Part shown: positions 21,884-28,947 of the stretch, in pieces | Layout of the letters: the number at the start of each line of letters is the position of its first letter | Numbering within the stretch: position 1 is the first letter of the stretch | Virus record (IMG/VR): IMGVR_UViG_3300030103_003003 | Coordinates: 1 to 31,648 of that record | DNA from: a virus | Length of the DNA stretch: 31,648 nucleotides | Strand: one strand, 5' to 3' | The notes under the pieces: generated by a model | Database searches by the model: none | Told to the model about the DNA's origin: nothing | The model's input: only the letters and a program-made list of their open reading frames with translations | Program-made: the position numbers and the translations under genes

Positions 21884-22273
21884 ATGGCAAACAGGAAACG
21901 AGGATATTATTCTCTTAGTATAGGTGGTAAAAACCGCACCATGCATTTTTCAATGAATTTCTGGGCAAACTTTACTGATAATTTAGGTGTATCAATAGAA
22001 AAAATTGGTAATGTTTTTCAAGATGGGATTTCACTATCTGGAATTAGAGCTTTGGTTTATTCTGGTTTATTAGCTAATGATCAAGAGCAAGGCAATGAAA
22101 TTGATTACAATGAATTTAAAGTTGGAATGTGGCTTGAGGATTTAACATCTGATGAGCTTACTAAAATAATTGAATCCATGATGGAATCTAGGATACTTGG
22201 AAATGATCTAAACATGGGCATTAATAGAAACGTAAAAAAAACCACTAAGGTGGGAAAGCGCCCAGCCAACTAA
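21884..22273 (+). CDS. Tail assembly chaperone B, unshifted form, 129 aa
   Basis: The 129-residue G-like product starts MANRKRGYYSLSIGGKNRTM, then FSMNFWANFTDNLGVSIEKI and ISLSGIRALVYSGLLANDQE. This is the pattern of tail assembly chaperones (a strand pair, 'N-A-F-E--G--', and 'ALRALLWAGL-A'). The last residues after the GGGAAAG site are VGKRPAN. Length matches lambda gpG (about 140). It stands directly between the tail tube and tape measure genes, the classical position. The ATG follows a run of TA repeats without a Shine-Dalgarno site. Confidence 0.8.
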   Translation: MANRKRGYYSLSIGGKNRTMHFSMNFWANFTDNLGVSIEKIGNVFQDGISLSGIRALVYSGLLANDQEQGNEIDYNEFKVGMWLEDLTSDELTKIIESMMESRILGNDLNMGINRNVKKTTKVGKRPAN

Positions 22274-22590
22274 CCTGGGATAATATACTAGATTATTACA
22301 TTGGTCAGGTTGGCATAAATCCTAGTAATTTCTGGTCAAATACTTGGACTGAGAATCAATTATTAGGTGAATCACACAATATAAAATTGAATTTAGATTG
22401 GGAACGAACTAGGTATCTGGCATCAATGATTTTTAATGTTAATTGTGAAAAGAGGGCGCAAATGATTACACCAGATAAATTATTCCCATTACCACAAGAT
22501 GTATATTTGGAGCGTGGCAAACCTAAATCAACTAGGGAACAATATGAATCATTTTTGAAAAAAGTTAACAGTATGAAGTCATCAAAATGA
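21884..22590 (+). CDS. Tail assembly chaperone B, -1 frameshift fusion, about 235 aa
   Basis: A -1 slip on GGGAAAG at 22252-22258 joins 125 residues of the 21884 frame to 110 residues read from 22258 to the TGA at 22588-22590. The extension begins APSQLTWDNILDYYIGQVGI and continues NPSNFWSNTWTENQLLGE. This closely follows the 'W-LL-YA-G-LG--P--FW--T--E' pattern of T-like chaperone parts. It ends in a basic tail (NSMKSSK). No ATG-led frame covers this extension; the first start-like codon there is TTG at 22387, in its middle, which argues for frameshift synthesis. The fusion would bridge tape measure and tube subunits. Confidence 0.85.
22252..22258 (+). promoter_or_regulatory. Canonical slippery heptamer GGGAAAG
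   Basis: G GGA AAG in the frame of the 21884 gene is the same heptamer used by phage lambda G/GT. The -1 frame is open from 22249 to 22587 and closed just upstream (TAA at 22246), so the shift must happen within 22249-22270. This heptamer is the only good site there. Confidence 0.9.
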
Positions 22591-22604
22591 TGGCTTTTTT
22601 TTTT
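22578..22604 (+). terminator. Intrinsic terminator at the end of chaperone B
   Basis: GTCATCA at 22578-22584 pairs with TGATGGC at 22588-22594 (one G-T wobble) around loop AAA, followed by ten T. The hairpin contains the stop codon of the frameshift product. Confidence 0.85.
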
Positions 22605-22606
22605 CG

Positions 22607-22614
22607 TATTTTTG
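22607..22614 (+). promoter_or_regulatory. Bacteroidota -7 box TATTTTTG before the tape measure gene
   Basis: TATTTTTGAATAAAATTA begins three bases after the terminator T run and shares its extension with the 21358 box. It would restart transcription for tape measure B, uncoupling its amount from the chaperone. Confidence 0.6.
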
Positions 22615-22628
22615 AATAAAATTACATT

Positions 22629-24581
22629 ATGTCAAATGAACTAAAAGTTAAGATTATTGGCGATGCATCAAAATTAACCGCATCATTAAATAAGGCAAGT
22701 TCTAAATTATCAGCATTTGGTAAATCGGCAAGGAAAGTTGGAAAAGATTTATCATTAAAATTAACATTACCAATTGCATTGGCTGGTGGGGCCGCAATTA
22801 AATTAGCTAGTGATTTTGAGGAATCTTTAAACAAGGTTGATGTCGCATTTGGTAAATCATCGGCAGAAGTCAAAAGTTTTGCAAAAACTACATTAACACA
22901 GTTTGGGATTGCTGAAGGATCAGCACTAGATATGGCCGCTCTTTTTGGCGATATGGCCACTTCAATGGGTATTACTAGAAATGAAGCATCTTTAATGAGT
23001 ACATCAATGGTTGGATTAGCTGGTGATTTAGCATCATTTAAAAATATTGGTATCGAACAAGCAACCACCGCATTAGCTGGTGTTTTTACTGGTGAAACCG
23101 AATCATTAAAAAGATTAGGTATTGTAATGACTGAGATAAATTTAAAACAATTTGCAATGTCTCAGGGTATTCAAAAGAATATCAAAGACATGACACAAGC
23201 GGAAAAAGTAAGTTTAAGGTATCAATTTATTTTATCTAAAACTGGCAACGCTCAAGGTGATTTCGCTAAAACCCAAGGGGGTGCGGCAAATCAAATGAGA
23301 ATATTTACCGAGGGTTTAAAGCAATTAGGTCAATCAATTGGTTCAATTATGTTACCAGCATTTACAAAGATTGTAGCTTTTACAAATAAAATTATTGAAA
23401 AATTTATTGCATTAGATGATACAACCAAAAAAATAATTATTGTTGTTGGTTTAGTTGTTTCAGCAATAGGTCCATTTATTTTTATACTAGGATCAGTTTC
23501 AACAATTTTAAGCATCGTTACTACTAAGTTTACAATTTTAAACACAGCAATGAATGCAAATCCTTTTATATTAGTTGGAACTGCTGTTGTTGGACTTGTG
23601 GCTATATTTGTTACGTTTGTACAAAAATTAGAACCAGCAGTTAGTAAATGGCAAACTTTTGTTAATATAATTAAGTCATTTGGTAGTCCTGGTAAATTTG
23701 CGGCATTACAATTGAAAACAAAAGCTGAAAATGCAAAAGAAGCCGCCGCACAAGCTGAGAAAGACAAAAAAGCAACGGATAAATTAACAAAAGCAAATAA
23801 TGAATTATTAAAATCTTTACAAAATATTAATAGTCAATCTGGAACTAAAGGGAATGTACAAAGACAAACAGTTGGCCAAGTAAATCAAATTGCACCTGGG
23901 GCTGCTGGATTATCAGAAACAGCAATGGATCCAATAACCCAAATGGCAATGGGCGCGAAAAATGGAAACGCTATAATGGCTGAGGAATTGGCAAAGTCAA
24001 ACGAAATGTTACAATCAAACATTGAACAAAGAAAATCAAAAATAGAACAATTTAAACAAATAGGTCTCGCAATGGGTGAATCTATGCAAAATACCTTTGC
24101 AACAATGGGGAATTCAATTGCACAATCTTTGGGAATGGGTGAAAGTGCATTGGGTACTTTTGCCGGTACATTAGTGCAAACAGCGATGACATCAATCGGA
24201 TCATCATTGGCAACCACAATGGGTTTTGGTGCTGAGGCCGCGGCTGGTACTGCTAAATCATTGGGACCTATTGGAGCTTTTGTTTTACCTGCATTATTAG
24301 CTGGTGCAGCTGTTGCAGTTAAAGGCGCTTTTTCAAAAGTTCAAGCACCACAAAAATTTGCTAATGGTGGTATTGTATCAGCACCAACAATGGGGCTAGT
24401 TGGTGAATATGCTGGTGCTAAATCCAACCCTGAGGTTATTGCACCACTAGATAAATTAAAAGGAATGATTGGTGAAAAAGGTCAACAAAAAGTTGATGTG
24501 GGTGGTTCATTTACTTTAAAAGGTCAGGATTTAGTTGTTGCATTACAAAGGGCAAACACAAACAGAAACAGAGTATTATAA
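22629..24581 (+). CDS. Tape measure protein B, 650 aa
   Basis: The 650-residue protein has a PhageMin_Tail-type N-terminal part: KIIGDASKLTASLNKASSKL, LTLPIALAGGAAIKLASDFE, VDVAFGKSSAEVKSF and FGDMATSMGITRNEASLMST. A TM-like region follows around residues 265-330 (KIIIVVGLVVSAIGPFIFIL; LVGTAVVGLVAIFVTFV), then a Lys/Ala coiled coil and a Gly-rich C-terminus with FANGGIVSAPTMGLVGEYAG. That last motif is typical of tape measure C-termini. It is unrelated in layout to the 8621 protein, and its glycines are mostly GGT. Its stop overlaps the next ATG. It sets tail length for module B. Confidence 0.85.
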   Translation: MSNELKVKIIGDASKLTASLNKASSKLSAFGKSARKVGKDLSLKLTLPIALAGGAAIKLASDFEESLNKVDVAFGKSSAEVKSFAKTTLTQFGIAEGSALDMAALFGDMATSMGITRNEASLMSTSMVGLAGDLASFKNIGIEQATTALAGVFTGETESLKRLGIVMTEINLKQFAMSQGIQKNIKDMTQAEKVSLRYQFILSKTGNAQGDFAKTQGGAANQMRIFTEGLKQLGQSIGSIMLPAFTKIVAFTNKIIEKFIALDDTTKKIIIVVGLVVSAIGPFIFILGSVSTILSIVTTKFTILNTAMNANPFILVGTAVVGLVAIFVTFVQKLEPAVSKWQTFVNIIKSFGSPGKFAALQLKTKAENAKEAAAQAEKDKKATDKLTKANNELLKSLQNINSQSGTKGNVQRQTVGQVNQIAPGAAGLSETAMDPITQMAMGAKNGNAIMAEELAKSNEMLQSNIEQRKSKIEQFKQIGLAMGESMQNTFATMGNSIAQSLGMGESALGTFAGTLVQTAMTSIGSSLATTMGFGAEAAAGTAKSLGPIGAFVLPALLAGAAVAVKGAFSKVQAPQKFANGGIVSAPTMGLVGEYAGAKSNPEVIAPLDKLKGMIGEKGQQKVDVGGSFTLKGQDLVVALQRANTNRNRVL

Positions 24582-26563
24582 TGGCTTACGCGGTAAAATA
24601 TAGATTGGAATTTTCAGATAACAATGAAAAAGACAAAAAAATTGAAATTTTAAAAAAAAATTATACAGGATCAGTATTACCAATAATTGGAACAGATAAT
24701 CCATGTGAAATTACATGGGAAGGCGATGATGATTTTTATTCGCCAATTAAAGGATCTAAATGTAAACTTAATTTATTTGTTACTGACACTGTTTCGTATG
24801 ATAATTTTTATGAATTTGATGAAAGGGAATATCAAGTTAAAATATCTTATAAAGATTCATCTAATAATTATCAAATTTATTGGATTGGATGGCTCGTGGT
24901 TGATTCATTTAGTGAGGCGATAACATCAAAACCATTTACCATTTCTTTGACCGCACTTGATGGATTGGGTACATTAGATTCCTATTCAATGCCCATGGAC
25001 ACCACGACAACTGATTTTCAAAATGCTAGATTTTTTATTACAAATTGTTTAAATAATTTAGATTTAGAGCTTGATATTTATGTTAGTCAGGATATATTTA
25101 TTTTAAATCCAGGCGCAACAGTTTTTTCAATTTATGATGTAATGAATATAAAACCATATACATTACAAAAAGATAAATTCGCTCTAAATGATGCAAAGAA
25201 AATTTTAGAACAAATATTGAAATTTACAAACGCTAGGATTTTTCAAAGTTTTGGTAGGTGGTATATAATTAATAATTCTAGTTATTCAGCACAAAGTATT
25301 AAAAATTCTAGTGCATCAACAGCTCAAGGTGGTACAATACCAACTGGTATTAGAGCCGCTGAATCGGCTTCGTTAGTTGCTAATAATACCGAATCAATCC
25401 AGTATGTTATTTATAATTATTTAGGTTCATATCAATCAACCACCACAATTGATGTTTTAAAACAAGTTCCAAGTCAATTATTACCTATTGATAATAGTTT
25501 GACTAAAGAATATTTAAGGCCATTAAACGAGTTTAACATTACCCATGAAACATCACAATTTTTAGATGTTAATACTATAAAAAATAGTGGTTTAGAAAAT
25601 GGTTTAGCTGATTGGACAACCTATACATCAACTGGCACGACATCGCCTGGTGAATTATCAACAGATTTTACAAAACAAGGAAATAACAGTTATAAAAACA
25701 CACAAGCGCAAACCAATGAAACTGGAACTAGAAAAACACTAACAACATCAGTGGATGTTTTATCACAACCTTTTTTATCAAATACATTAAAAATCAACAC
25801 TTATTTTGACACCAATAGTGGTTTTGGCTCTATTAGTTTTAGATTTAGAGTTAAAATTGAAGACACATCAAGTGGTCAAGTTAGATATTGGAACAGCACG
25901 ACAGGTAGTGGGTGGGGTGGTAGCGACCATATAAACATACAATCAGTAAAAACAGGCAATGTATGGAAAGAGTTTTCATATAATTTAGAAAACTATCCAA
26001 TATCTGGTACATTAACAGTTGATTTATTTGAACCCTTTGTGCAAAATAGTGGTGGTTTAAATGCAATTTATTATGATAATATAACACTAGAATTTAAAAG
26101 ATTGGAAAATAACAGGGAAACAAATTTTTTCTCTAGCATTGATGGTTTTGCATATCAAAGAATTAGAACGACTGGTAGCAATTTAACTGGTGTTTTAGAA
26201 TTTAGCGATTTACAGTTATCTAATAATAATTACAACAACATCACAACAACTGATTTTATACGACCTAGAGATGACAACGCGAGTTTTATAAAGTCAGTTG
26301 AACAAATTGTTACTCAACAAGTAATAAATGATTATAGAACTAATCTTGTTAGATATGAGGGCAAACTATATAATCTTATTAATGATCCAATAAGTTTAAA
26401 TAATAAAGTTTGGATTAATTTTGGCTCTAGTGTTTTAAGGGAACCTGTTAGTTGTTATATTGATGGAATGACTTACAATGTGATTAAAAATTCTTTTGAT
26501 GTTATAATGCACATACCAAATCAAGATGATGACCAAACAAGCACATTTAAGACAACTTTTTAA
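24581..26563 (+). CDS. Distal tail/adsorption protein B, 660 aa
   Basis: The 660-residue protein begins MAYAVKYRLEFSDNNEKDKK. Its first ~240 residues follow a scheme common in Bacteroidota tail-tip proteins: PCEITWEGDDDFYSPIKGSK, YQVKISYKDSSNNYQIYWIG, FTISLTALDGLGTLDSY and ARIFQSFGRWYIINNSSYS. Residues about 325-490 look like a carbohydrate-binding beta-sandwich (NSGLENGLADWTTY, ending GGLNAIYYDNITLEFK). The C-terminal part closes with WINFGSSVLREPVSCYIDGM. It parallels the module A tail tip at 6272 in role but not in sequence. It probably reads the host glycan surface. It overlaps the tape measure stop and ends 28 bases before a strong terminator. Confidence 0.7.
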   Translation: MAYAVKYRLEFSDNNEKDKKIEILKKNYTGSVLPIIGTDNPCEITWEGDDDFYSPIKGSKCKLNLFVTDTVSYDNFYEFDEREYQVKISYKDSSNNYQIYWIGWLVVDSFSEAITSKPFTISLTALDGLGTLDSYSMPMDTTTTDFQNARFFITNCLNNLDLELDIYVSQDIFILNPGATVFSIYDVMNIKPYTLQKDKFALNDAKKILEQILKFTNARIFQSFGRWYIINNSSYSAQSIKNSSASTAQGGTIPTGIRAAESASLVANNTESIQYVIYNYLGSYQSTTTIDVLKQVPSQLLPIDNSLTKEYLRPLNEFNITHETSQFLDVNTIKNSGLENGLADWTTYTSTGTTSPGELSTDFTKQGNNSYKNTQAQTNETGTRKTLTTSVDVLSQPFLSNTLKINTYFDTNSGFGSISFRFRVKIEDTSSGQVRYWNSTTGSGWGGSDHINIQSVKTGNVWKEFSYNLENYPISGTLTVDLFEPFVQNSGGLNAIYYDNITLEFKRLENNRETNFFSSIDGFAYQRIRTTGSNLTGVLEFSDLQLSNNNYNNITTTDFIRPRDDNASFIKSVEQIVTQQVINDYRTNLVRYEGKLYNLINDPISLNNKVWINFGSSVLREPVSCYIDGMTYNVIKNSFDVIMHIPNQDDDQTSTFKTTF

Positions 26564-26590
26564 CTTTTTTCTTTTCCTTGTTTGCTTGGG

Positions 26591-26628
26591 AAACCCTCTA
26601 ATTTTTTATAGTTAGGGGGTTTTCTTTT
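26591..26628 (+). terminator. Intrinsic terminator after tail module B
   Basis: AAACCCTCTAA at 26591-26601 pairs with TTAGGGGGTTT at 26612-26622 (one wobble), followed by TCTTTTT. It separates the tail genes from the DNA-metabolism genes. Confidence 0.85.
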
Positions 26629-26651
26629 TGCAAAATAAATTAAAATAATTC

Positions 26652-26680
26652 TTTTATTTAAAAATATTTTTTTATTTTTA
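26652..26680 (+). promoter_or_regulatory. Weak Bacteroidota-type promoter before the HTH gene
   Basis: TTTT at 26652-26655 and TATTTTTA at 26673-26680 approximate TTTG-TAnnTTTG, with one base off in each box. The surrounding AAAATATTTTTTT resembles the promoter at 27930-27961, which argues that both are read by the same polymerase. It precedes the ATG at 26699 by 18 bases. Confidence 0.4.
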
Positions 26681-26698
26681 CAAGCTAAATATATTAAT

Positions 26699-26899
26699 AT
26701 GGAATTTGAACTACATTTTAGAAATGAGTTAAAAAGATTAAAATTCAAACGATACCATGTTTGTGAAATCTTAGCTTGTACCATGCCAACACTAAAAACG
26801 AAAATTGAGAACCCAGGTCGTTTCACTGTTGATGATATTACCAAATTAAACAACTCTGGGTTTGAATTAAACAGAATTATTTATGAACTAAAAAATTAA
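26699..26899 (+). CDS. Small HTH DNA-binding protein, 66 aa
   Basis: The 66 residues start MEFELHFRNELKRLKFKRYH and contain a likely helix-turn-helix: VCEILACTMPTLKTKIENPG (about residues 22-41), with ILACTMPTLKTKI as turn and recognition helix, then FTVDDITKLNNSGFELN, as in short XRE/Cro-like regulators. It is the first gene after the terminator at 26591 and heads the recombination-replication genes, so it may control this unit. Basic N-terminal helix KRLKFKRYH supports DNA contact. The HTH class is inferred by eye; no effector domain is present. Confidence 0.6.
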   Translation: MEFELHFRNELKRLKFKRYHVCEILACTMPTLKTKIENPGRFTVDDITKLNNSGFELNRIIYELKN

Positions 26900-26907
26900 T
26901 AAACATT

Positions 26908-27396
26908 ATGAAATCAGTAAATATTAAAGGCAAGGAATATATTACAGTCAATGAACGACTAATATATTTTAGATCACAACAAAATTTTAAAAATTGGCGA
27001 ATTTCTGAGGATCTTGTATCCTTAGATGAAAAAGAGGGTTTATTCAAAGTAACTATAATAAATAGCGATGGAAATGAAATGGCTGTTGCTCATGCTCAAG
27101 AGTATAGAGATTCAAGCTACATTAATAAAACATCATTTGTTGAGAATGGTTTTACTAGTGCATTAGGTAGGGCATTAGGTTATTTGGGAATTGGTATTGA
27201 TACATCAATTGCATCAGCTGATGAGGTCCAAACAGCTGTTAACAATCAACCAAAAGATAATAAATCTTGGTTAAAAGAAGGCCAACTAACTGCAACCCTT
27301 AAAGGTAATAAAGAACAAGCCGAAAAAGTAATCGCAAATTTTAATATGAAAAAAGAATATAGAGAAAAAATCAATAAACAATTTAATTTAAAATAA
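26908..27396 (+). CDS. Putative single-strand annealing protein (ERF/Rad52-like), 162 aa
   Basis: The 162 residues begin MKSVNIKGKEYITVNERLIY, with strands FKVTIINSDGNEMAVAHAQE and then NKTSFVENGFTSALGRALGY followed by LGIGIDTSIASADEV (residues 73-107). This 'N-TS-IE--ETSA-GRALG-LGIG' block is a hallmark of a widespread phage family often grouped with ERF/Rad52-like annealing proteins. The C-terminal ~45 residues are a charged helical tail (KGNKEQAEKVIANFNMKKEY). Its neighbours (an SSB-like protein and a RecE-type exonuclease) make a two-component recombination system likely. Family grouping is from memory of the motif. Confidence 0.6.
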   Translation: MKSVNIKGKEYITVNERLIYFRSQQNFKNWRISEDLVSLDEKEGLFKVTIINSDGNEMAVAHAQEYRDSSYINKTSFVENGFTSALGRALGYLGIGIDTSIASADEVQTAVNNQPKDNKSWLKEGQLTATLKGNKEQAEKVIANFNMKKEYREKINKQFNLK

Positions 27397-27401
27397 TAGA
27401 T

Positions 27402-27677
27402 ATGAATCAAAAAGAGAAAATTTTTACAGAGGGAATGATTGTCAAAAGAAATGACAATGCACCAGATTTCGTAATTGGAAATCTAAGCGTTAAGGTTGAT
27501 GACTTTAAAAAGTTTTTAGATAAACACGCAAAAAACGGATGGGTTAATATTGACCTTAAAAAATCACAAGGTGGTAAATACTATGGCGAAATAAATAGTT
27601 GGGAACCCAAAAGCAATGATGTGGTTTCAAATGTTAATTCAATATCATCTGTCAATGATAATGATTTACCTTTTTAA
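27402..27677 (+). CDS. SSB-like protein with acidic C-terminal tip DNDLPF, 91 aa
   Basis: The 91-residue product starts MNQKEKIFTEGMIVKRNDNA and has a compact beta-rich core (PDFVIGNLSVKVDDFKKFLD; KNGWVNIDLKKSQGGKYYGE, INSWEP). A Ser/Asn-rich linker then leads to a terminal NDNDLPF. An acidic, Phe-ended tip after a flexible linker is the classic protein-docking tail of single-stranded DNA-binding proteins (D-D-D-I-P-F). Together with the annealing protein just upstream and the exonuclease downstream, it likely protects ssDNA in replication and recombination. It is shorter than cellular SSB (about 170-180 residues), and the OB fold cannot be confirmed by eye. Confidence 0.65.
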   Translation: MNQKEKIFTEGMIVKRNDNAPDFVIGNLSVKVDDFKKFLDKHAKNGWVNIDLKKSQGGKYYGEINSWEPKSNDVVSNVNSISSVNDNDLPF

Positions 27678-27686
27678 ATATATATT

Positions 27687-27866
27687 ATGAGTTTAGAAAG
27701 GGAAATAAAATCCATTGAAGGTGAAACATTTGACCATTATAGGAAACAAGCCAGAAAAATTAATGATGCAATACGCCTTTTGGTCCAATTTAATTATCAA
27801 ATAATTGATATGGAAAATAAATTTATTAATAAAGATAATATTAACAAGCACACAAACCCTAATTAA
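27687..27866 (+). CDS. Small helical protein, 59 aa, unknown
   Basis: ATG at 27687 to TAA at 27864-27866. The 59 residues begin MSLEREIKSIEGETFDHYRK and form an amphipathic helix pair (QARKINDAIRLLVQFNYQII) with a hydrophilic Asn/Lys-rich tail. The first part resembles the coiled-coil arms of small replication or recombination accessory factors, but no family is recognised. It is the last gene before the terminator at 27891. Confidence 0.6.
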   Translation: MSLEREIKSIEGETFDHYRKQARKINDAIRLLVQFNYQIIDMENKFINKDNINKHTNPN

Positions 27867-27890
27867 AATTAAAGCAAACTAGGGAAATTA

Positions 27891-27920
27891 AAGGGCGTGA
27901 TTTATATCATGCCTTTTTTT
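27891..27920 (+). terminator. Intrinsic terminator before the exonuclease unit
   Basis: GGCGTGAT at 27894-27901 pairs with ATCATGCC at 27906-27913 (one wobble), flanked by AAG/TTT and followed by a run of T. Confidence 0.85.
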
Positions 27921-27929
27921 TATAATTAA

Positions 27930-27961
27930 TTTGATTTATTAAAAATATTTTTTTAAATTTA
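27930..27961 (+). promoter_or_regulatory. Bacteroidota-type promoter (TTTG N20 TAAATTTA)
   Basis: TTTG at 27930-27933 and TAAATTTA at 27954-27961 are 20 bases apart. The -7 box differs from TAnnTTTG only in its last base. It lies between the terminator and the ATG at 27985. Confidence 0.65.
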
Positions 27962-27984
27962 AAATCAATTTTAATATTTATAAT

Positions 27985-28215
27985 ATGAAGGTAAATAAAG
28001 TAAACAAAATTTATCGACCAATGCGAGTATGGTTTAGAAATATAAAAACATTATTTTATGATATTTTTTATCCTGGTGAATCCACACATGGTTGGATTCG
28101 ATACCCATTGAATGTTAAAAATAAATACCAACAAACAAAAGTTTTAAAAGTGATAAAAAAATCAATAATAAAAAAACAAACAATTACAAATGATAGTAGT
28201 AAAAGACAGCAATGA
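27985..28215 (+). CDS. Basic hypothetical protein, 76 aa
   Basis: The 76-residue, strongly basic protein starts MKVNKVNKIYRPMRVWFRNI. It has an aromatic-rich centre (FYDIFYPGESTHGWIRYPLN) and a Lys/Gln-rich tail (KVLKVIKKSIIKKQTITNDS). It overlaps the start of the exonuclease gene by 26 bases, so the two are coupled. Basic composition and neighbourhood suggest nucleic-acid contact, but there is no recognised fold. It is the first gene after the 27930 promoter. Confidence 0.6.
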   Translation: MKVNKVNKIYRPMRVWFRNIKTLFYDIFYPGESTHGWIRYPLNVKNKYQQTKVLKVIKKSIIKKQTITNDSSKRQQ

Positions 28216-28945
28216 TCAGTACCATTCACATAAATCAATAAGTGCAAGTGGTTTAAAAGAAATACATAAAAAATCTGTTTATCATTTTATAAATAGAAAA
28301 TTTAAAGAATCACCAGCCATGAAATTAGGCACCGCAGTTCACCAGGCAATATTAGAACCATGGGATTTCCACGATATTTACCATGTAATTGATAAAATTG
28401 ATAAAAGAACAAAAGCTGGAAAAGAAGCATATAAAAAAGAATTGGATATTGCCGATAATAAAATTATTTTAGAATCGGATCAAAATCATATTATTAATGA
28501 GATAATTAAAAAATTTAAAGATCATAAATTGGCCCAGAAATATTGTAAAGGCGAAATGGAATTATCGCATTATACTAAATATGAGGGGATTGATGTAAGG
28601 GTACGCCCAGATTGCATAAATAGAATTTGCAATTTTATTAGTGATATTAAAACTTGCCAAGATAATTCACCAGAAGCATTTAAAAGGGATGTTTACAAAT
28701 GGGGTTACCATTTACAAGCGGCATTTTATATGGATGTTTGTGGTATTGATAATTTTAAATTTATTGCTGTAACAACAACCTATCCTTATACAGTTGAGGT
28801 ACACACTTTAGATGATGACACATTGGAATTTGGAAGAAGTGCCTACAAACAAGCTATTGAAAAATGGAAAATTTATTTAAATACAAATGTTGCACCGAGT
28901 TATCATTGGTATAAATATGCCGATGATGGCTCTTATTTACTATAA
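28190..28945 (+). CDS. RecE-type (PDDEXK) exonuclease, 251 aa
   Basis: The 251 residues show the exodeoxyribonuclease VIII-like fold (PF12684 type): SISASGLKEIHKKSVYHF (16-33), KLGTAVHQAILEP with His51, RVRPDC with Asp141, then FISDIKTC, where Asp152-x-Lys154 is the D-x-K of the nuclease core, and YHLQAAFY with Gln176. These are the motifs of the lambda exonuclease/RecE superfamily in order. It would chew one strand of dsDNA ends to feed the annealing protein encoded at 26908. Size (about 250) matches phage relatives. I keep the ATG at 28190 (MIVVKDSNDQYHSHKS), which retains the conserved N-terminal Y-H-S-SAS segment. Confidence 0.8.
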   Translation: MIVVKDSNDQYHSHKSISASGLKEIHKKSVYHFINRKFKESPAMKLGTAVHQAILEPWDFHDIYHVIDKIDKRTKAGKEAYKKELDIADNKIILESDQNHIINEIIKKFKDHKLAQKYCKGEMELSHYTKYEGIDVRVRPDCINRICNFISDIKTCQDNSPEAFKRDVYKWGYHLQAAFYMDVCGIDNFKFIAVTTTYPYTVEVHTLDDDTLEFGRSAYKQAIEKWKIYLNTNVAPSYHWYKYADDGSYLL

Positions 28946-28947
28946 TT

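Noticed and set aside
22234-22248. A run of eight A (A AAA AAA) as slippery site in chaperone B
   Set aside because: A -1 shift here would meet TAA at 22246-22248 two codons later, so it cannot give the long fusion. GGGAAAG at 22252 can.
24687-24923. A 78-residue + frame inside the distal tail gene B
   Set aside because: Fully contained in a well-supported 660-residue gene, with Ile/Leu/Lys-rich composition from frame shadowing.
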